64,000 nucleotides of DNA, from positions 682,001 through 746,000 of the forward strand of contig JAYXKI010000008.1 of NCBI GenBank assembly GCA_037892935.1, read 5' to 3'. A model generated the notes under the pieces. The model made no database searches. It was not told the origin of the DNA and saw only the letters and a program-made list of their open reading frames with translations. Positions 10,692-22,291 of the stretch are shown here, piece after piece; position 1 is the first letter of the stretch; each line of letters starts with the position of its first letter. The position numbers and the translations under genes were made by a program. The stretch is from Phlebopus portentosus. Taxonomy: Eukaryota > Basidiomycota > Agaricomycetes > Boletales > Boletinellaceae.

Positions 10692-12452
10692 CTACGCAGG
10701 ACTCACATCGACCATCAACTCCAGCGTGCTCTCTCCTCCAGCACCAGCAGCGCTTGAAGCACCTGCGCCCGTACCCGCGCCCACACCGCCCACACCCGCA
10801 CCCGCTGCACCAGACAAAGACGAAGCAGAAACCGAACCGGACCCAGCAACGAACCAGAGCGTACCGAGCAACACCGCCCACGCAACGTCAACGGCGCCCC
10901 AGAACGCCAGGTCGCACACCCCGAGGGTGCGCGCGTTGGCGGCGAGGGACTGCACGAGCCGCGCGCGGTGCAGGAGGAGGGCGGCTGCGTTCGTCACGTT
11001 CGTGTTCGCGTTGATATTCGCGTTGGTGTTTGTGATTGAAGAGGATGAATCCATTGGTGAGGAGGGGGAGGGGGAGTTGAGGTACCCCAGCGCGAGGAGC
11101 CGCGACATGTGCGTGAGCCGGTTCGTCAGCCTCGCGTTGCGCGCCGCGGAGCGAGTTGGGGACGTAGGCGAGGCCGGGATGTTTGAAGAGTAGGAAGATG
11201 GCGGTAAGTCCGACAGGGGCGAGAACAGCTGCGAGAAGACAGACTGCGTGAAGAGTGACGATTGGGACTGCTTGTGCGTCGCTGGGTCAAATGCAGATGC
11301 TGCAGATGCTGCAGGCGGAGTGATGGGAGAAGAAGAAGGCGCAGGAGGGAGGAGAGGGATGCCGAGGAGCGCTTTGACGAGGTTGTCGTAGCGCTGGGAG
11401 TAGAGCACTGCGATGAGCATGCCAAGTGTGCGCGGGGAGGGGACGCGTAGGACGACGACGGGGAGAGTCACGTCCGCCGATAGGTCCTTATTACCGGTTC
11501 CACCTCCTCCATCGTAATCCATCTCAGAATCAGAATCATTGGGCAGCTGCAGAGAAGGGTCCGACGGCGGGAGTGCGGGGAGAAGAGGCGCGTAGACGGC
11601 CAGCGTCAGCGCGTGGATCGGGGTATAATGTGCCGATGGACGCGGCGTGTTCAACGAAGAGGAAGAAGAGGGAGAAAGATCGTCTACGAGATCGCGTGCG
11701 GCGGGTAAACTCGATCGAACGGCGAGGAGGTGCGTAGGTAAGTCCGCGTGCGCGTTCTTCACGCGTACACGTGCGGACGTCGGGAAGTACTGAGGGCCAT
11801 GAGGCTTGTGAAGAGAGAGGATTGACGTATTTCTCAACGAGGCGTACATCCTGGATACATGCGGGAAGTGGAAGAAAGTCAGCGTCAGGAATTTTTATGT
11901 TTTTGACAAAGTGTGAGTAAAATCGAAGAATGTTATCTGGGCCGGAAAGGGGCGGCAAAGGAAATACCGGAGAACAGAAAAACAGAAAAACGAAGAAAAC
12001 GGAGGGAAGGAAGAGAGGCAAGAGCGGGAGAAGAGAGGGTATACGCACTGTTCGCCTCTGAGCTCCATGCAATCCTTGATGTATTCAATATTCGTGTCCA
12101 CGAGTCCAGGGTCAATCGCAGCGAGCGCCTCAGGATGCGGCATTCGAAACGGTGCCCGCGCAAGCTGGCGGGGCAAGGTGATCCCCTCGAACATTGGAAT
12201 TGTGTTTTCAGCACCCCAGGGGTCGGTCACCGCCTGCGCTGACGACGTCTCTAAATCTAAATCTTGACCGGTGCGAATGGCCTGTAAGGCGCGCTGACGT
12301 TCGCGCAGTTGTTGCTGTTTTAGTCTATCTGAAAGTGCTTGTGCGGACGGTGGTGCGCGAGAAGATCGTTTGCGAGTATGCGACGATGGGTTGTTTTCCA
12401 TCGAGGACGAGGTGCGGCGACCAGCGCCATGTGCACTGGAGGAGGAAGACAT
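10692..12452 (-). CDS. Unknown protein, possibly Clp1-like (clampless1) developmental regulator
   Basis: Two exons on the minus strand (12049-12452 and 10692-11850) encode 520 aa. The N-terminus is basic and Ser-rich, then a conserved-looking core runs through TDPWGAENTIPMFEGITLP, MPHPEALAAIDPGLVDTN and YIKDCMELRGEQM. A second block has HADLPTHLLAVR and LPVVVLRVPSPRTLGMLIAV, a pattern reminiscent of BTB-like folds. The C-terminal third is low complexity (Asn/Thr, Ser/Pro and Gly/Ala runs) with a hydrophobic segment CDLAFWGAVDVAWAVLLGTL. The arrangement reminds me of basidiomycete Clp1 proteins, which control clamp-cell formation and dikaryon growth, but I could not check this. The intron splits GAA-CA/G and keeps frame. 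If not Clp1-like, it is an uncharacterised agaricomycete protein. Confidence 0.6.
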
Positions 12453-13460
12453 GACTGAAACCTGGAATAAATGCGAGTGAGTGTAAATGGGAGGAGGTGA
12501 GGGCGTGGAGTGAACGAGGGGCCAGATAAGTACCAGGCTGAGGGGCTGAGCGTAGGCAGCAGACAACGCAACGCAACGACGGGATGGGATGGGATGGATT
12601 CGGCTCAAGGAACGGACTCAAATCAGTATGTAAGATCGACGATCGACGATCGACGTCTCCCATTTCAGGTAGCATGGACGCGAAACGAAAGAATACAAAG
12701 AGGAACGAAGGCGTAGAGTGGCAGATACTTTGTCTAGAGGACATGTAGCAGACCGTTGGCCTAAGCACACCGCAAGAATAGCAACGGCCCTCAAGTCTTA
12801 TTCTTTATGAGTAGGCCGACAGCAGACGACATTGTAATGACACTCTTGAATTCCAGGATTTCGAGATGCCAGAAGGAATGAGAGAGCATTGTCGACAAAG
12901 TATAAAGCGAAAGAATAAAAGCAGGCGGAGGACATACGTAAGTGCTTGTAGTCCAAGCAGCAATTCAGACAAGACAGTTCTGCGCGAGACGGTCGAGTCT
13001 TGTTCGCAATGGACGTCGGCCCTTTCAGCCTGAGCCAGCATAAACGTAACGTAACTTGGTGCATCTTCCTGCACTGTGCATTGTACTTGAGCGTCGGCAC
13101 ACCCTCCTCTTAATGTCCATCTTGCGCGATGGACGTGATGGTAGTTACAAACAAAAGAGCAAAAGAATTAAGAAAGCCATTCACGGCTCCGCACCCATTG
13201 GACCTGACTCGAAGGGCCTTTCTGCAATTGAAATTGATGACTAATAACACGCGATCACGTGTGTGTTCGCCTGTTGTGGCTTGTCCCAAACTGAACATTC
13301 TTACTACTTGGCGACAAACACAACTTGGGCTCAACGCTGCGCCCGTCCGGCGCCATCATCGTCCTCATCAGCAGCGAAAAGGGCATAAATACTGTCTACA
13401 CATCACATAATCTACAGCAAGAAGTAAGTGCATAGGTGCCCAGGAAGGTGGAGAGCACAC
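12453..13460. other. Divergent promoter region, no gene recognised
   Basis: Lies between two divergently transcribed genes. Small ORFs exist on both strands without recognisable products. It probably contains both promoters; I see no clear TATA element close to either start. Confidence 0.4.
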
Positions 13461-16400
13461 ATGTCGACGATGGACATCCTCTTCAACTCCCCCGCGCTTC
13501 ACTCCCTCAAGCGAGCGCAGCTTGTACAGCTCTGCAAGCGGCATAACATCAAGGCTTCAGGGAAGAACACGGAGCTTGTCTCCCGCCTCAAGAGACACGC
13601 GCGGAACTTGCCCTCTGGTGCGCCATTGAGTGTCGCTGTGCGCTCTGAGACTGAGGCGGAGGCAGGCGAGAATGAGAACGATGCAAATGATGGAATGATG
13701 ACGGATATTAGCGACGAGGATAACGTGGAGGAGCAACTTTCGTCGCCTGTGAAGGAACGGGAGAGTCAGATTTGGGAGATCGTTTCTCGCAGCTCGCTGG
13801 ATTCAAAGAGGAGTGTTGCGACGAGGAGTCAGGCTGCTGGCGAGTTCGGCGCGGCTGCGAACTCTAAGTGTGCGTCGAAACTTTTCTCATCACTATTGAA
13901 CTTACAAAAATATCTAGCTACAATTCTCAAATCGATTGCCAGCTCAATCGGCCTCGCCCGTTCAACATCCTCCAACTCCATTCCAGCGGGAGACAGCAGC
14001 GACTCTCTAGCGCCACCATCAAGCAACAAGAAAGACAAAGAACTATCAAGCTCACCCAAACCGCGCAGCATATTCTCCTCCCTCATGCCCCGCAGCAGAG
14101 CCAACTCGCACGAATCGCAGACAAAGGCCAATAGTAATAACAACAACTCGGAGGAGAATTCGCGCAAGTCGCTGATCACAAACGCTATACCATACAACGA
14201 CATACCTATGCCGACGGTCTCGCGCCGTCCGCAGGTCGAGCCGTTCGCGTTCTCCTATGCCTGCGCGGAGGATACGTCCCTCGTCTCGGAGGTGTCGGTC
14301 GACACGCTCGACCGACCTGTTCCCGGAATCGGACCCTGCTCGAGTGTTAATGTGAATAACGGCTTCGGTACTGTTAGGTTGATCACGAATACGAACAAGC
14401 CTCTCCAGGACGAGGAGGAGGGCCCGAAGTTGACGCCTGTCGTACCAGCGTTCGACCTCATCCCACCGACACCGGGGAAGACAGGCCTGCATCGCTTCCC
14501 GGCGCCTTCGACGCCCGAGGCGAATCGCAGCTTATACCCTATCATAAGCTCCGACGACAGAGATGTTGACCTTGAGACGCTTACTTCTCCAACAAAGACG
14601 CCTGGAAGACTCGGAGGTAGAGGCAGGGCGGACAAGTCCCTGCCGGCGCTCCCTGAGCTGTCACCTATTAGCCCGGCCAGTCCGAACGAGCCGTTCATCT
14701 TTGGTTCCCCGAACCCGCGTCACTCGACTGCGGCGGAGGATTTCTCGAATGCTGCGTCGAGCGTGCTCGCGGAGATGAATGCGCGCCTTAATGCTGGTGG
14801 TGGACGGACTATTGACTCTCACGTCCTCGCTGCCGCTTCGGGTCATCGCTCGAAGATTGATGTTGAGGCGTTGATGAAGTACGAATTTGGAGGAGCTGGC
14901 GAGAAGAGCAAGGATAATGACGCGAAAGGAAAGAAGGGTGAGGGGAGCTTGAGCAAGAAGTTCGACAAGCTGCATGAAAAGGCGTTCAGTAAGATGGAGG
15001 GTATTGATAAACACTATGCAGCCAAGCGCGTCTTGAGAGAAAAGGAGAAGGAGAGAGACAAGGAGAAGGACGAGAAGCTGGAGCCTTTGCCGGATAATCG
15101 GAAACGTAAGCAGAGCACGCTTGTTACGAGGAAGAGCACTGTCTTGGCGCCGACGAAGAAGCAGCAGCAAGCCTCCGAGAAGGAGCTGCAGAAGAAAAGG
15201 AAGGGTGTCGTAATTCCAGGGGCGTTCGGACAGGACGAGATGGATGTCGACGAGTCCATCGTTCTCACAGACGTAGTCATCGAGGAACACGAAGACGAAC
15301 ATGCAGAACAGCAAGAGCAGCAGGAACAACACGACGAAGAGGAAGAGAATGACCGCGGACCGAAGCGCGCATGCGTCGAAGAGCCCATCGCTACAGGAAG
15401 CACCGAGACAAAACGCGTTTCCATCGTCCCTAAAGTCCGCAAAGACGTTAGCAATAACGACGAGGGAGAGGAGATGGACGAAGAGAAGAAGCGCAAGCAG
15501 AGTGAGGCGATCAAGCGACGTCTTGAGATCAACAAGGCTCGCAGACGGAGTAGCCGTGGGCGGCACGTTAGTGTGGCGCCTCGTACGCCGATTCGTAAGT
15601 TTTCCTTACTTGAATTATGCGGTTTGCTTTCTTGTAGTAATGCGTCCTTTTTTTTTTTTTCCTTTCTTTCTTTGTGATGTTTAGAGAAGCAGAAAAGCTT
15701 CCTTGCGTCAGCCAAGTCTTTCGTCAAGTCCGTCTGGAATCGCGGTGGGAACGCTACTGCTGTGAAGACGAACTCTTCGGGACCGTCGTATTTGAGGTCG
15801 ACGGCTTCTAGTGCGAGTAAGACTCTTGAACAGGATGCGAAGCCCGTCCCGACGCAGACCCAGACACATGTTCCTGTCAGACAGTCATCAATCTCGCGTG
15901 CTTCGAGTGTACGTGCCTCGAGTGCTGGTGCTGGTGGAGTTGCTCGTAAGCCTAGCGCGTCGCAGCAACATTCTGCTGCTGCTCCGAAGTCTGGATTGGA
16001 GACGGTCGCGGAGGGTAAGGAGGAAAAGGATCAGGCTCCGTCCTCCTCGACGACATCAGCACCGGCCGTGCAAAATGAGAAAGTACAGAACTCCCAGACG
16101 TCGGGCCCGATATTTGGTAGCGTTCAACCACGTAAAGCGTCTGCGACTTTGATTAGAAACCCCAGCACCAATGGTATTACAGCGCCGGCGACTGCTGCTA
16201 CTAACTCTAACTCGACTGCAACAGCAGCAGCGGGTCGCTCATCAAGACTTCTCGCGCCAACGGCAAGTTCACTCGCAAAAGCAATTGCTTCTCCTACCAA
16301 GTCCACTACAACAGGAATTACTACTACTGCAGCTATACTTCGCTCGAAGGTCCCAAGCATGCGCGGTCGGGCTTCTGTCATGTCGCCTTCTAAGATCCCT

Positions 16401-17119
16401 GTCTTCTCTCCTCCGGGTAAGAAGCAGCAGCACAGCGTTACGATACCTGGAGGCAAACGGATATTCGGCAAGCCGCTCGTCCTCCCGACTAGCCCACAGG
16501 CACGTTCTGCAGCGGAGAAGGGGCAGGACGTCAACCCTATAACAGGTGCTGTCAGTCCGCAGCACCAGGGCCAGCGCGTGCCGCTCTCGTTCTCCAGCAC
16601 GAATGCGAATGCACAGACGCAGAGTCTTGCGGGTGCTGCGAGTGCGTTGGCCTTGAAGAAGCAGGATGGGGACGCGAAGGATGAGGGAGCTCGAGGGGAG
16701 CAGCAGCAGATTAGTGTTGAGCGCGCGGGTGGGAGCACGAATAACCAGAATGAATCGCCGCGGAAGATCAACAAGGCGCTTAACTCCCTGCGCAGGCCGC
16801 GCATCTCGCGCTCGAAGGTGATCTCGAAACTCGGTGGCGTGGGCAGCCCGACGCGAGCTGGCCCGCGTCCGGTTCCTGGTAGTAGCAACACCGACGATAA
16901 CACCAATGCCCATGCCAATGCCAACGCTGGCAACAGGCTCCCCTCCACACCGAAAGTACGCTCCAGCACAGGCATACACGTGCGCCGGAGCCTCGGGGGC
17001 GCTAGCGCTGCCGCCAAGACGCGGGAGGGCGGCACGCCGGGTGCGGTGATGCTGAGTGCGAAGAAGCGGGCGAGGGCGACGGAGTATGCGAGGCGCAAGA
17101 GTGCGAAGGGGCAGGCGCG

Positions 17120-17160
<41 letters not shown>

Positions 17161-17236
17161 GTCGTCGCCGTTGCGTGCGCCGGACTTTGGAGGGGGTGCG
17201 GATGAGATGGAGATGGAGATGGACGTTGATGCGTGA
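13461..17236 (+). CDS. SAP-domain nuclear protein, C-terminal frame break
   Basis: The N-terminus is a SAP domain (FNSPALHSLKRAQLVQLC, then KASGKNTELVSRLKRH), a helix-turn-helix fold that binds AT-rich DNA or scaffold regions. The rest is a long disordered Ser/Pro/Lys-rich protein of about 1,230 aa with a basic coiled segment (KFDKLHEKAFSKMEGIDKHY, then Lys/Glu repeats) and nuclear-type basic patches. The exon border 15594/15685 is clear: it joins PI to QKQKSFLASAKSFVKSVWN. An extra 75-nt in-frame intron at about 13869-13943 is possible. Near 17112-17122 the frame used upstream gives an Arg/Leu repeat and runs on for 500 nt into the flank. The frame shifted by two bases gives an Ala-Gln repeat, SSPLRAPDFGGGADEM and a stop at 17234-17236. 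I take the latter as the true end, so a 2-nt indel is likely. ATG 13461 was chosen because the SAP domain begins just after it. Confidence 0.75.
17120..17160 (+). repeat. Hexanucleotide repeat (CAGGCT)n within the SAP gene
   Basis: About seven tandem copies of CAGGCT. In the proposed true frame they encode an Ala-Gln repeat. The suspected frame break lies at its left edge, in GGCGCGCAGG. Confidence 0.85.
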
Positions 17237-18052
17237 GGCGCTTCTGCAGGTACGGTTCAGTTTTCCAGTCGTTTTTGTTTTGTTGCTTCTCCCCTGGCTT
17301 CGCCTTACGCGAGTGCGCTCCGAGGTAGAGGTTATTCGAAACTGTTTTTTTATTTTCCAGTCTGGTTCCATGCAGAGTCGGAGTTTCCGTTTATTGATTT
17401 CTTTTTATCCACAAGGGCTACTCGTGTTTCTTGAAAATACCTTACACCACCTAACTTCAAATTCATTATTCTACGCATACGATAAGAGAACAATAACTAC
17501 CTATCGCCTGTGCATTTCATCATCTGTTTTTCCTTTTCCTTTTCCTTTTTTTTTTCCTCGCTCAGTTTGTTCCCATCCCCGTCCCCGTTTCATCCTCTTC
17601 CCGGCCGTTGAATGTCTTCGAGATTCCACCAGCCCAGGTCTAGACACGAACTTTTTTCCTCGCCTTTGATTTGTCTGTGTACTGTGGAAGGGTCAAGCGA
17701 CTGATCGATGAACCTGACGCCGGACACTGTTCATGACTTGAATTGTGTATACGACACCGAGAATGTCTATACGTATGTGCGTGTATGTACTTGTAAACGT
17801 ATATAACGAATTTTTTTGGGAAGGTCGTGTGTAATGATGAAAGAAAGAGAAAAAGGAAAGAGAGCAGAAAAGGAAAGGAAGATATGTTGCGATAATGCAT
17901 ACGGGAAAACCGATAGATAAAACGACAGATTTTGAAAAGAGATGCGAATGAATCATACAAGATAACTGAGTCCATGAGAAACCATATGAAGCGGCTAACA
18001 GGATGCGACAATATCTTCCAGGCTGGAGGCGAGAATAAAAACGACCAAAGCA
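17237..18052. other. Convergent intergenic region
   Basis: 3' flanks of the SAP gene and the coiled-coil gene. Contains T-rich runs near 17530-17556 and a stretch of plus-strand readthrough that I regard as non-coding. No family match. Confidence 0.5.
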
Positions 18053-20185
18053 TCACACGCTAGTCCAACGACCAGTAGGAATCTCAGCGTCCACAGCAGC
18101 GTTGGTCACTTCCCCAAGCGCCCGACGCGCCGGCGGCATCCCTTTACCAATCAAGCGCGCCTTCGCAGCGTTCGCTTGAGCCACTTGCGATGGTGCTTTG
18201 AATTCCGCTGCCCTTCCTAAGCTAGACGCACGCGTGTTCATATGCGTATTCATATCCTTGAAGCCTGCAGGGGATCCGGGCATGATGGCGCTGGACCCGG
18301 AAGCGACTCGCTGGGAGTTCCGCAGGGCCGCGCGCGCGCGGATGAGCTTGATGGAGGATGCGCGCGTGCTGCGCGGAGTGCCTTTGTGCGTTGCGTTAAA
18401 TCCAGTACCGACTCCTGAACCTGAGCCAGAGTCAGAGCCAGAGCCGGAGCCGGAGTTTGGTCGGGTGGTGGAGGTGGGGATGGGAGTAGTAGGAGTTGGA
18501 GGGGTAGTTGTCAACGTAGGGAACGGCGCATCTTCTGATTGGCGGCGCGGAGGAGGCGGGCGCAGGAAGGGAGAGTTGGGCGATGGGGAGGTTATGATGA
18601 ACGGGCTAGAGGACGGGGATGGTGCTTTGGATGCGCTTGAAGTCACGGGAATTGACTTCGCCTCGATCTCTTTATTATTATCAGCACCAGGGACAGTAGC
18701 AGGCGTGACTGTCATGGTAGTATTCCGAGGTGTGAATGCCGGAGCAAGCGGATTGAGAGTACGGGTATTCGACGGATCGTTACTCGTGATGCACTCATTC
18801 TGCTTTCCCAGAGCTTTATGGAAGTTATTCTTCACTTGCTGTCTGAGGCTATTTCTCCGTAGACCTGCATACCTGGCGCCATTGCGCGTGGCAAGAAGAA
18901 GCGGTTTGAGCTTTGACGCCTTCGGCGGCAACGACGGTCTCTTAGTCACGAAAACTGGGATCGGGTTTGCATTCCGATCCGATGACACCGCTGACGGCAA
19001 AGAACCAATTTCCGAGACTATTGGAGGCTGAACAGGGTACGGCGAAAAGAAAGTAACTTGAGAGAGTCGAGGCGCGAAGATCGCTGAAGACGGCAACGAC
19101 ACCGTGTTAAGGGGAGTTCTATTGGATCCTTCAAAGTCCCTTCTTGGCGATTCGGTATTGGAAATGATAACGATCGAATCATCTGACACATCGACCAGTT
19201 TTCCTTCGGCGTCCTTTGCCAACTCGTCAACTTTGGAAAAGATACAAGAATCAAGTTGCTGGTTCTGTAGACGAGCCAGCATGCCCAGGCGGTTCGTCTC
19301 TTCCTCATCATCCGGTTCTTTAATTGCCAAGCATTGTCGAAGCTCAGCATTCTCTTTACCGAGTTGCGTCAACTTCGTCTTCAGCTCCTCGTTTTCCTTT
19401 GCCAGCCGTGCGATTTCAGCCGAGACTTGACCGTACTTCGCCTGGAGAGCGTGGTAAGCTGCATGATCCACTTGGCTAGCCTCGAGTCGTGCGATCCTCG
19501 TGCCAGCCTCTTTGAGCTTTTCCTGTAGCGCCAGTCCTTCACCCTTGAGATGCTTTACAGCAAGGTTCGCCACCTCGAGTCTGTCTTGCAGAACAGAAGT
19601 TGACGTTGAAAATGTATCGTCTTTCTGGATTCGGCTAGCTTGTTGTGCAGGTGAAGCGATACCAAGCCACAGAACAGCAGTATAGATCTGAGAGCGCAAC
19701 ATTCTACGAAGGAGAGCGAATAGACCAGAGACCAGGCTTAAGGAGATGCACCCCAGAGACCAAAGAAAGAAAAATAGAAGACGCTTCGGCAAAAATAAGG
19801 TTTGTTTGTTTTGCTTGTCCCCCAAATGATGTTGTCCGTTGTTGTTGGCGTACAAGGAAAATATCGTTCTGCGTAAGACGCCTGACAGTCCTAGGAACTC
19901 AAATACGAATCTGATAGTTCCAGAAACCTGAGAAGATGAGGTCAGCTTTGGAACTCGAACGAATGAGGAATAGCGTACTTCGATCCAGAAAAAGCTGTAT
20001 CGTTTATCCTTGGCGAAATCCGTCTCTACCTCAGAAGTTGTCGACGAGGTGCAACTCGATGATTTGCGCGACGAATGTCCGGGTGATGGAGGCAATGAAG
20101 GACTTAGAGATGACTTGACAGCACGGCTACTACACGAGAGGTTCGGAAGTGACTGAGAGTTCTCAATAAGTGCCGCATCGGACAT
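18053..20185 (-). CDS. Uncharacterised coiled-coil protein
   Basis: A minus-strand open frame of up to 724 codons. I place the start at the internal ATG of MSDAALIENSQSLPNLSCSS (20185) rather than at the upstream ATG at 20227. A coiled-coil of about 100 residues is clear (LQDRLEVANLAVKHLKGEG, then repeated heptads with LAKENEELKTKLTQLGKENA). After it comes a disordered Ser/Pro/Thr-rich region with basic clusters (LRRNSLRQQVKNNFHKALG, STRASSIKLIRARAALRNSQ), a Gly-Ser repeat and a conserved-looking end PARRALGEVTNAAVD. The hydrophobic part between the start region and the coiled-coil (about 19680-19960) looks like intron sequence read through: it has GT and AG signals and T-rich tracts. The exact 5' exons are therefore unresolved. 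I cannot assign a function. Confidence 0.6.
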   Translation of the reverse strand: MSDAALIENSQSLPNLSCSSRAVKSSLSPSLPPSPGHSSRKSSSCTSSTTSEVETDFAKDKRYSFFWIEVRYSSFVRVPKLTSSSQVSGTIRFVFEFLGLSGVLRRTIFSLYANNNGQHHLGDKQNKQTLFLPKRLLFFFLWSLGCISLSLVSGLFALLRRMLRSQIYTAVLWLGIASPAQQASRIQKDDTFSTSTSVLQDRLEVANLAVKHLKGEGLALQEKLKEAGTRIARLEASQVDHAAYHALQAKYGQVSAEIARLAKENEELKTKLTQLGKENAELRQCLAIKEPDDEEETNRLGMLARLQNQQLDSCIFSKVDELAKDAEGKLVDVSDDSIVIISNTESPRRDFEGSNRTPLNTVSLPSSAIFAPRLSQVTFFSPYPVQPPIVSEIGSLPSAVSSDRNANPIPVFVTKRPSLPPKASKLKPLLLATRNGARYAGLRRNSLRQQVKNNFHKALGKQNECITSNDPSNTRTLNPLAPAFTPRNTTMTVTPATVPGADNNKEIEAKSIPVTSSASKAPSPSSSPFIITSPSPNSPFLRPPPPRRQSEDAPFPTLTTTPPTPTTPIPTSTTRPNSGSGSGSDSGSGSGVGTGFNATHKGTPRSTRASSIKLIRARAALRNSQRVASGSSAIMPGSPAGFKDMNTHMNTRASSLGRAAEFKAPSQVAQANAAKARLIGKGMPPARRALGEVTNAAVDAEIPTGRWTSV

Positions 20186-20227
20186 GAGCGCAGCAAGGAA
20201 AGAAAAGAGAAGGTGGAGCTTAAACAA

Positions 20228-20822
20228 GCTCGTCGTGTCGTCGTGAGGCTGGCTGCTCCATAACCAGTAGTCTGGATGTAAACGGAATCAAATACACAGT
20301 CAAGTGAGTCAAGTTAGTTCATGGCTGGCGTCCAGAAAGTCACCCGTTCAAAACTGTCGTATTTAAGGCAAGGACAACAGAGCGAGAACAGGACTTCTAT
20401 AAGGATATGCATGTTGAGTAAAGGAGTCCAAGGTCGAAGTTGAATTAGTATTGCGTAATAATCGGTTGAAACTCCGACAACAGATCCTTGCTTTGCTGAT
20501 TTTCTTCCCAACCTACGCCTAGCATATCAGTATCAGTCTCACTCGGTGACGGTAAGTTGATGTTCTGTATTCTTTGCGAAAGCCTCTTCCTTGCTTGTAG
20601 GATGAACAACATATCACATTCAAGCTCAACAGTCTTACGGCCCTTGTCGGCCATTGATGAGTTTTACTTCTGCAATTCTGATCCCTTTCATTTTTTTCTT
20701 TCGTTTTTTTCATCTCTTCATTCATCTTGTCGAACATGACTGACGATTTGTTCTTCCCATACATGTCATTCTCGTCGGCTTGTAACTACTGTTGTCTGTG
20801 ATCATGGCCTGATGCTATTGGT
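20228..20822. other. Intergenic, one weak small ORF
   Basis: A 69-codon minus-strand ORF (20445-20654, starting MADKGRKTVELECDMLFILQ) could be part of a real gene, since it has an in-frame ATG after an A-rich leader. I found no partner exons or family. Otherwise no coding signal. Confidence 0.3.
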
Positions 20823-22291
20823 TCAAGCCTCGGATGTGCACTCGAGGCCGACAGGGTCCAGAACATTACTGCATTTAACCTCTCTCCCCGTTCCATCCGT
20901 TTCGACGTCATCGAAATCAAGCATGCCAATTCCTGGACAAGGCGCGGCTCCACCGCACTGGAGGCTTGCAACTAGTGTTCCGCTGATGTTCTCGTTACAT
21001 CAGAGATTTGGAAGGTCGACATATCGCATTCTCCGGTGGTCCCGCTAAACGATGTGCATCGAGTAATATACGTGACCTCGTGAGTTAAGTCATGCACAGT
21101 CCAGTCATGGAATGCTGATTCGTATGTCAATTCAGACCGATCGATTTAAGCAATACTTCGACTCACTTGAGATTTTTAGCATAGCCAATTCCTCCTCCTC
21201 CACCTACATCAACGTAGAGCATAAGGACGCTGGTAACTCAGGTATCAAGCACGTGCCATTTGGCGGATAACCTTGCTGAACACCGGTCCAATTCTTGATC
21301 CATCCAGTATATCGACACTCGGTGCAACTGATGCGCTCCGCGACGACGTTTCGATGTATTCATAAACACCCGGATATTACCCGATTGATCCGATTGCAAC
21401 TCCATTGCCGTGATAGAAGTGCGAGTCCTGTACCAGAATATTTGAAGAGTTGGCCTTGGTAGAGATGCAATCGTCGCCGTTGTCAACAGTCCAGTTACAG
21501 AAGACTATCTCTGAAGAATAGAATGTGTGCACGTCATCCGTGTTCTGCGTTGGAGCCTGGGAAGGGGAGTGGGTAACAGGATTTCTTTCGCTTGTGTAAC
21601 CAGGTAAGTTTTACCCTGCTGAAAGAGGTGCTGTTGATATATATGTTCTGAAGCGGGAGATCTCTGGACCATTTGATCGCCATCGTCCAAAACTGGGACT
21701 GAACAAAACGAATCCCGCCAAAAATGGAGTTTGTCGTGTTCGTGATCATCAAGTTTATCGGTCGACCAGGCAAATTCGACGCGCCATTGGCTAGATCGTA
21801 CCTTCATGGCTACATCAGAGGCTGAACTGTCATGGAGGATGTAATAGCGTGCCATATCTGTCCTTTTCCATCAAAGGTGCCAGCTTGTGAGCAAGTCGGT
21901 GCCTCCAAAAACCCATGCGACAGTCATGTTTTGGTATCCCAGCGGGAGACCATTTGCCCTCCAGTAATCAATGTCCGTACCCCACTGTATAACACGACTG
22001 AGGTACGTGTATAAGGCCATGTATGGAAACTACCAAAAGCGTTCCGTTCATGTCAATCTTGACGTTTTGCAGGCCTGTAGTTACCATGACCTTCTCGATA
22101 TGGAACGTTCCCTCGGTGAACGCGATTGTGCTATCGCGAGAGTACCGTTCAAATGTTGACACGATGGTCTCGGAGTCATCACCGCCTTCAGGATCCGGCG
22201 TGATTATACACTCCGTGGTTGCGAGCTCGGGAACGAATGACGCGACAGAGAGTGAGTAGAAGAGAGAAAAGACTAGTGTTGCACCAAGCAT
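20823..22291 (-). pseudogene. GH28 exo-polygalacturonase-like pseudogene
   Basis: The reading is on the minus strand. It starts with a signal peptide (MLGATLVFSLFYSLSVAS), then shows family blocks in the correct order: an early block ending NVKIDMNGTLL, YWRANGLPLGYQNMTVAWVF, GTFDGKGQIW, GRPINLMITNTTNSIFGGIR, FVQSQFWTMAIKWSRDLPLQ, IYINSTS, TFYSSEIVFCNWTVDNGDDC, HFYHGNGVAIGSIG, NWTGVQQGYPPNG, GGGGIGYAKNLK and finally CGGAAPCPGIGMLDFDDVET and CSNVLDPVGLECTSEA. GH28 enzymes hydrolyse pectin outside the cell. The blocks lie in different frames. A TAA replaces the usual Gln codon after GSIG, frame shifts occur before GTFDG, after YPGVYEYIE and near the C-terminus, and the NTDG motif reads NTDDVH. 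Several introns are still visible, so this is decay of a normal gene copy. The catalytic DD pair and HG motif are still readable. Confidence 0.88.

Noticed and set aside
14661..15566. 301-codon minus-strand ORF with many hydrophobic runs
   Set aside because: Antisense of a Lys/Glu-rich coiled region, which always yields Leu/Phe/Ser stretches. Not a membrane protein.
16124..17371. 415-codon minus-strand ORF opposite the SAP gene
   Set aside because: Antisense shadow of a GC-rich coding exon. It is full of Arg/Leu/Ser simple sequence and has no domain.
15762..17669. Very long plus-strand ORF running past 17236
   Set aside because: Beyond 17236 the protein reads as T-rich flank (Phe, Leu, Pro, Arg runs). 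The alternative frame has a good C-terminus and stop, so I ended the SAP gene there.
18198..19031. 277-codon plus-strand ORF
   Set aside because: Antisense shadow of the coiled-coil protein; the Glu-Pro and Gly-Val repeats mirror its Gly-Ser and Thr-Pro repeats.
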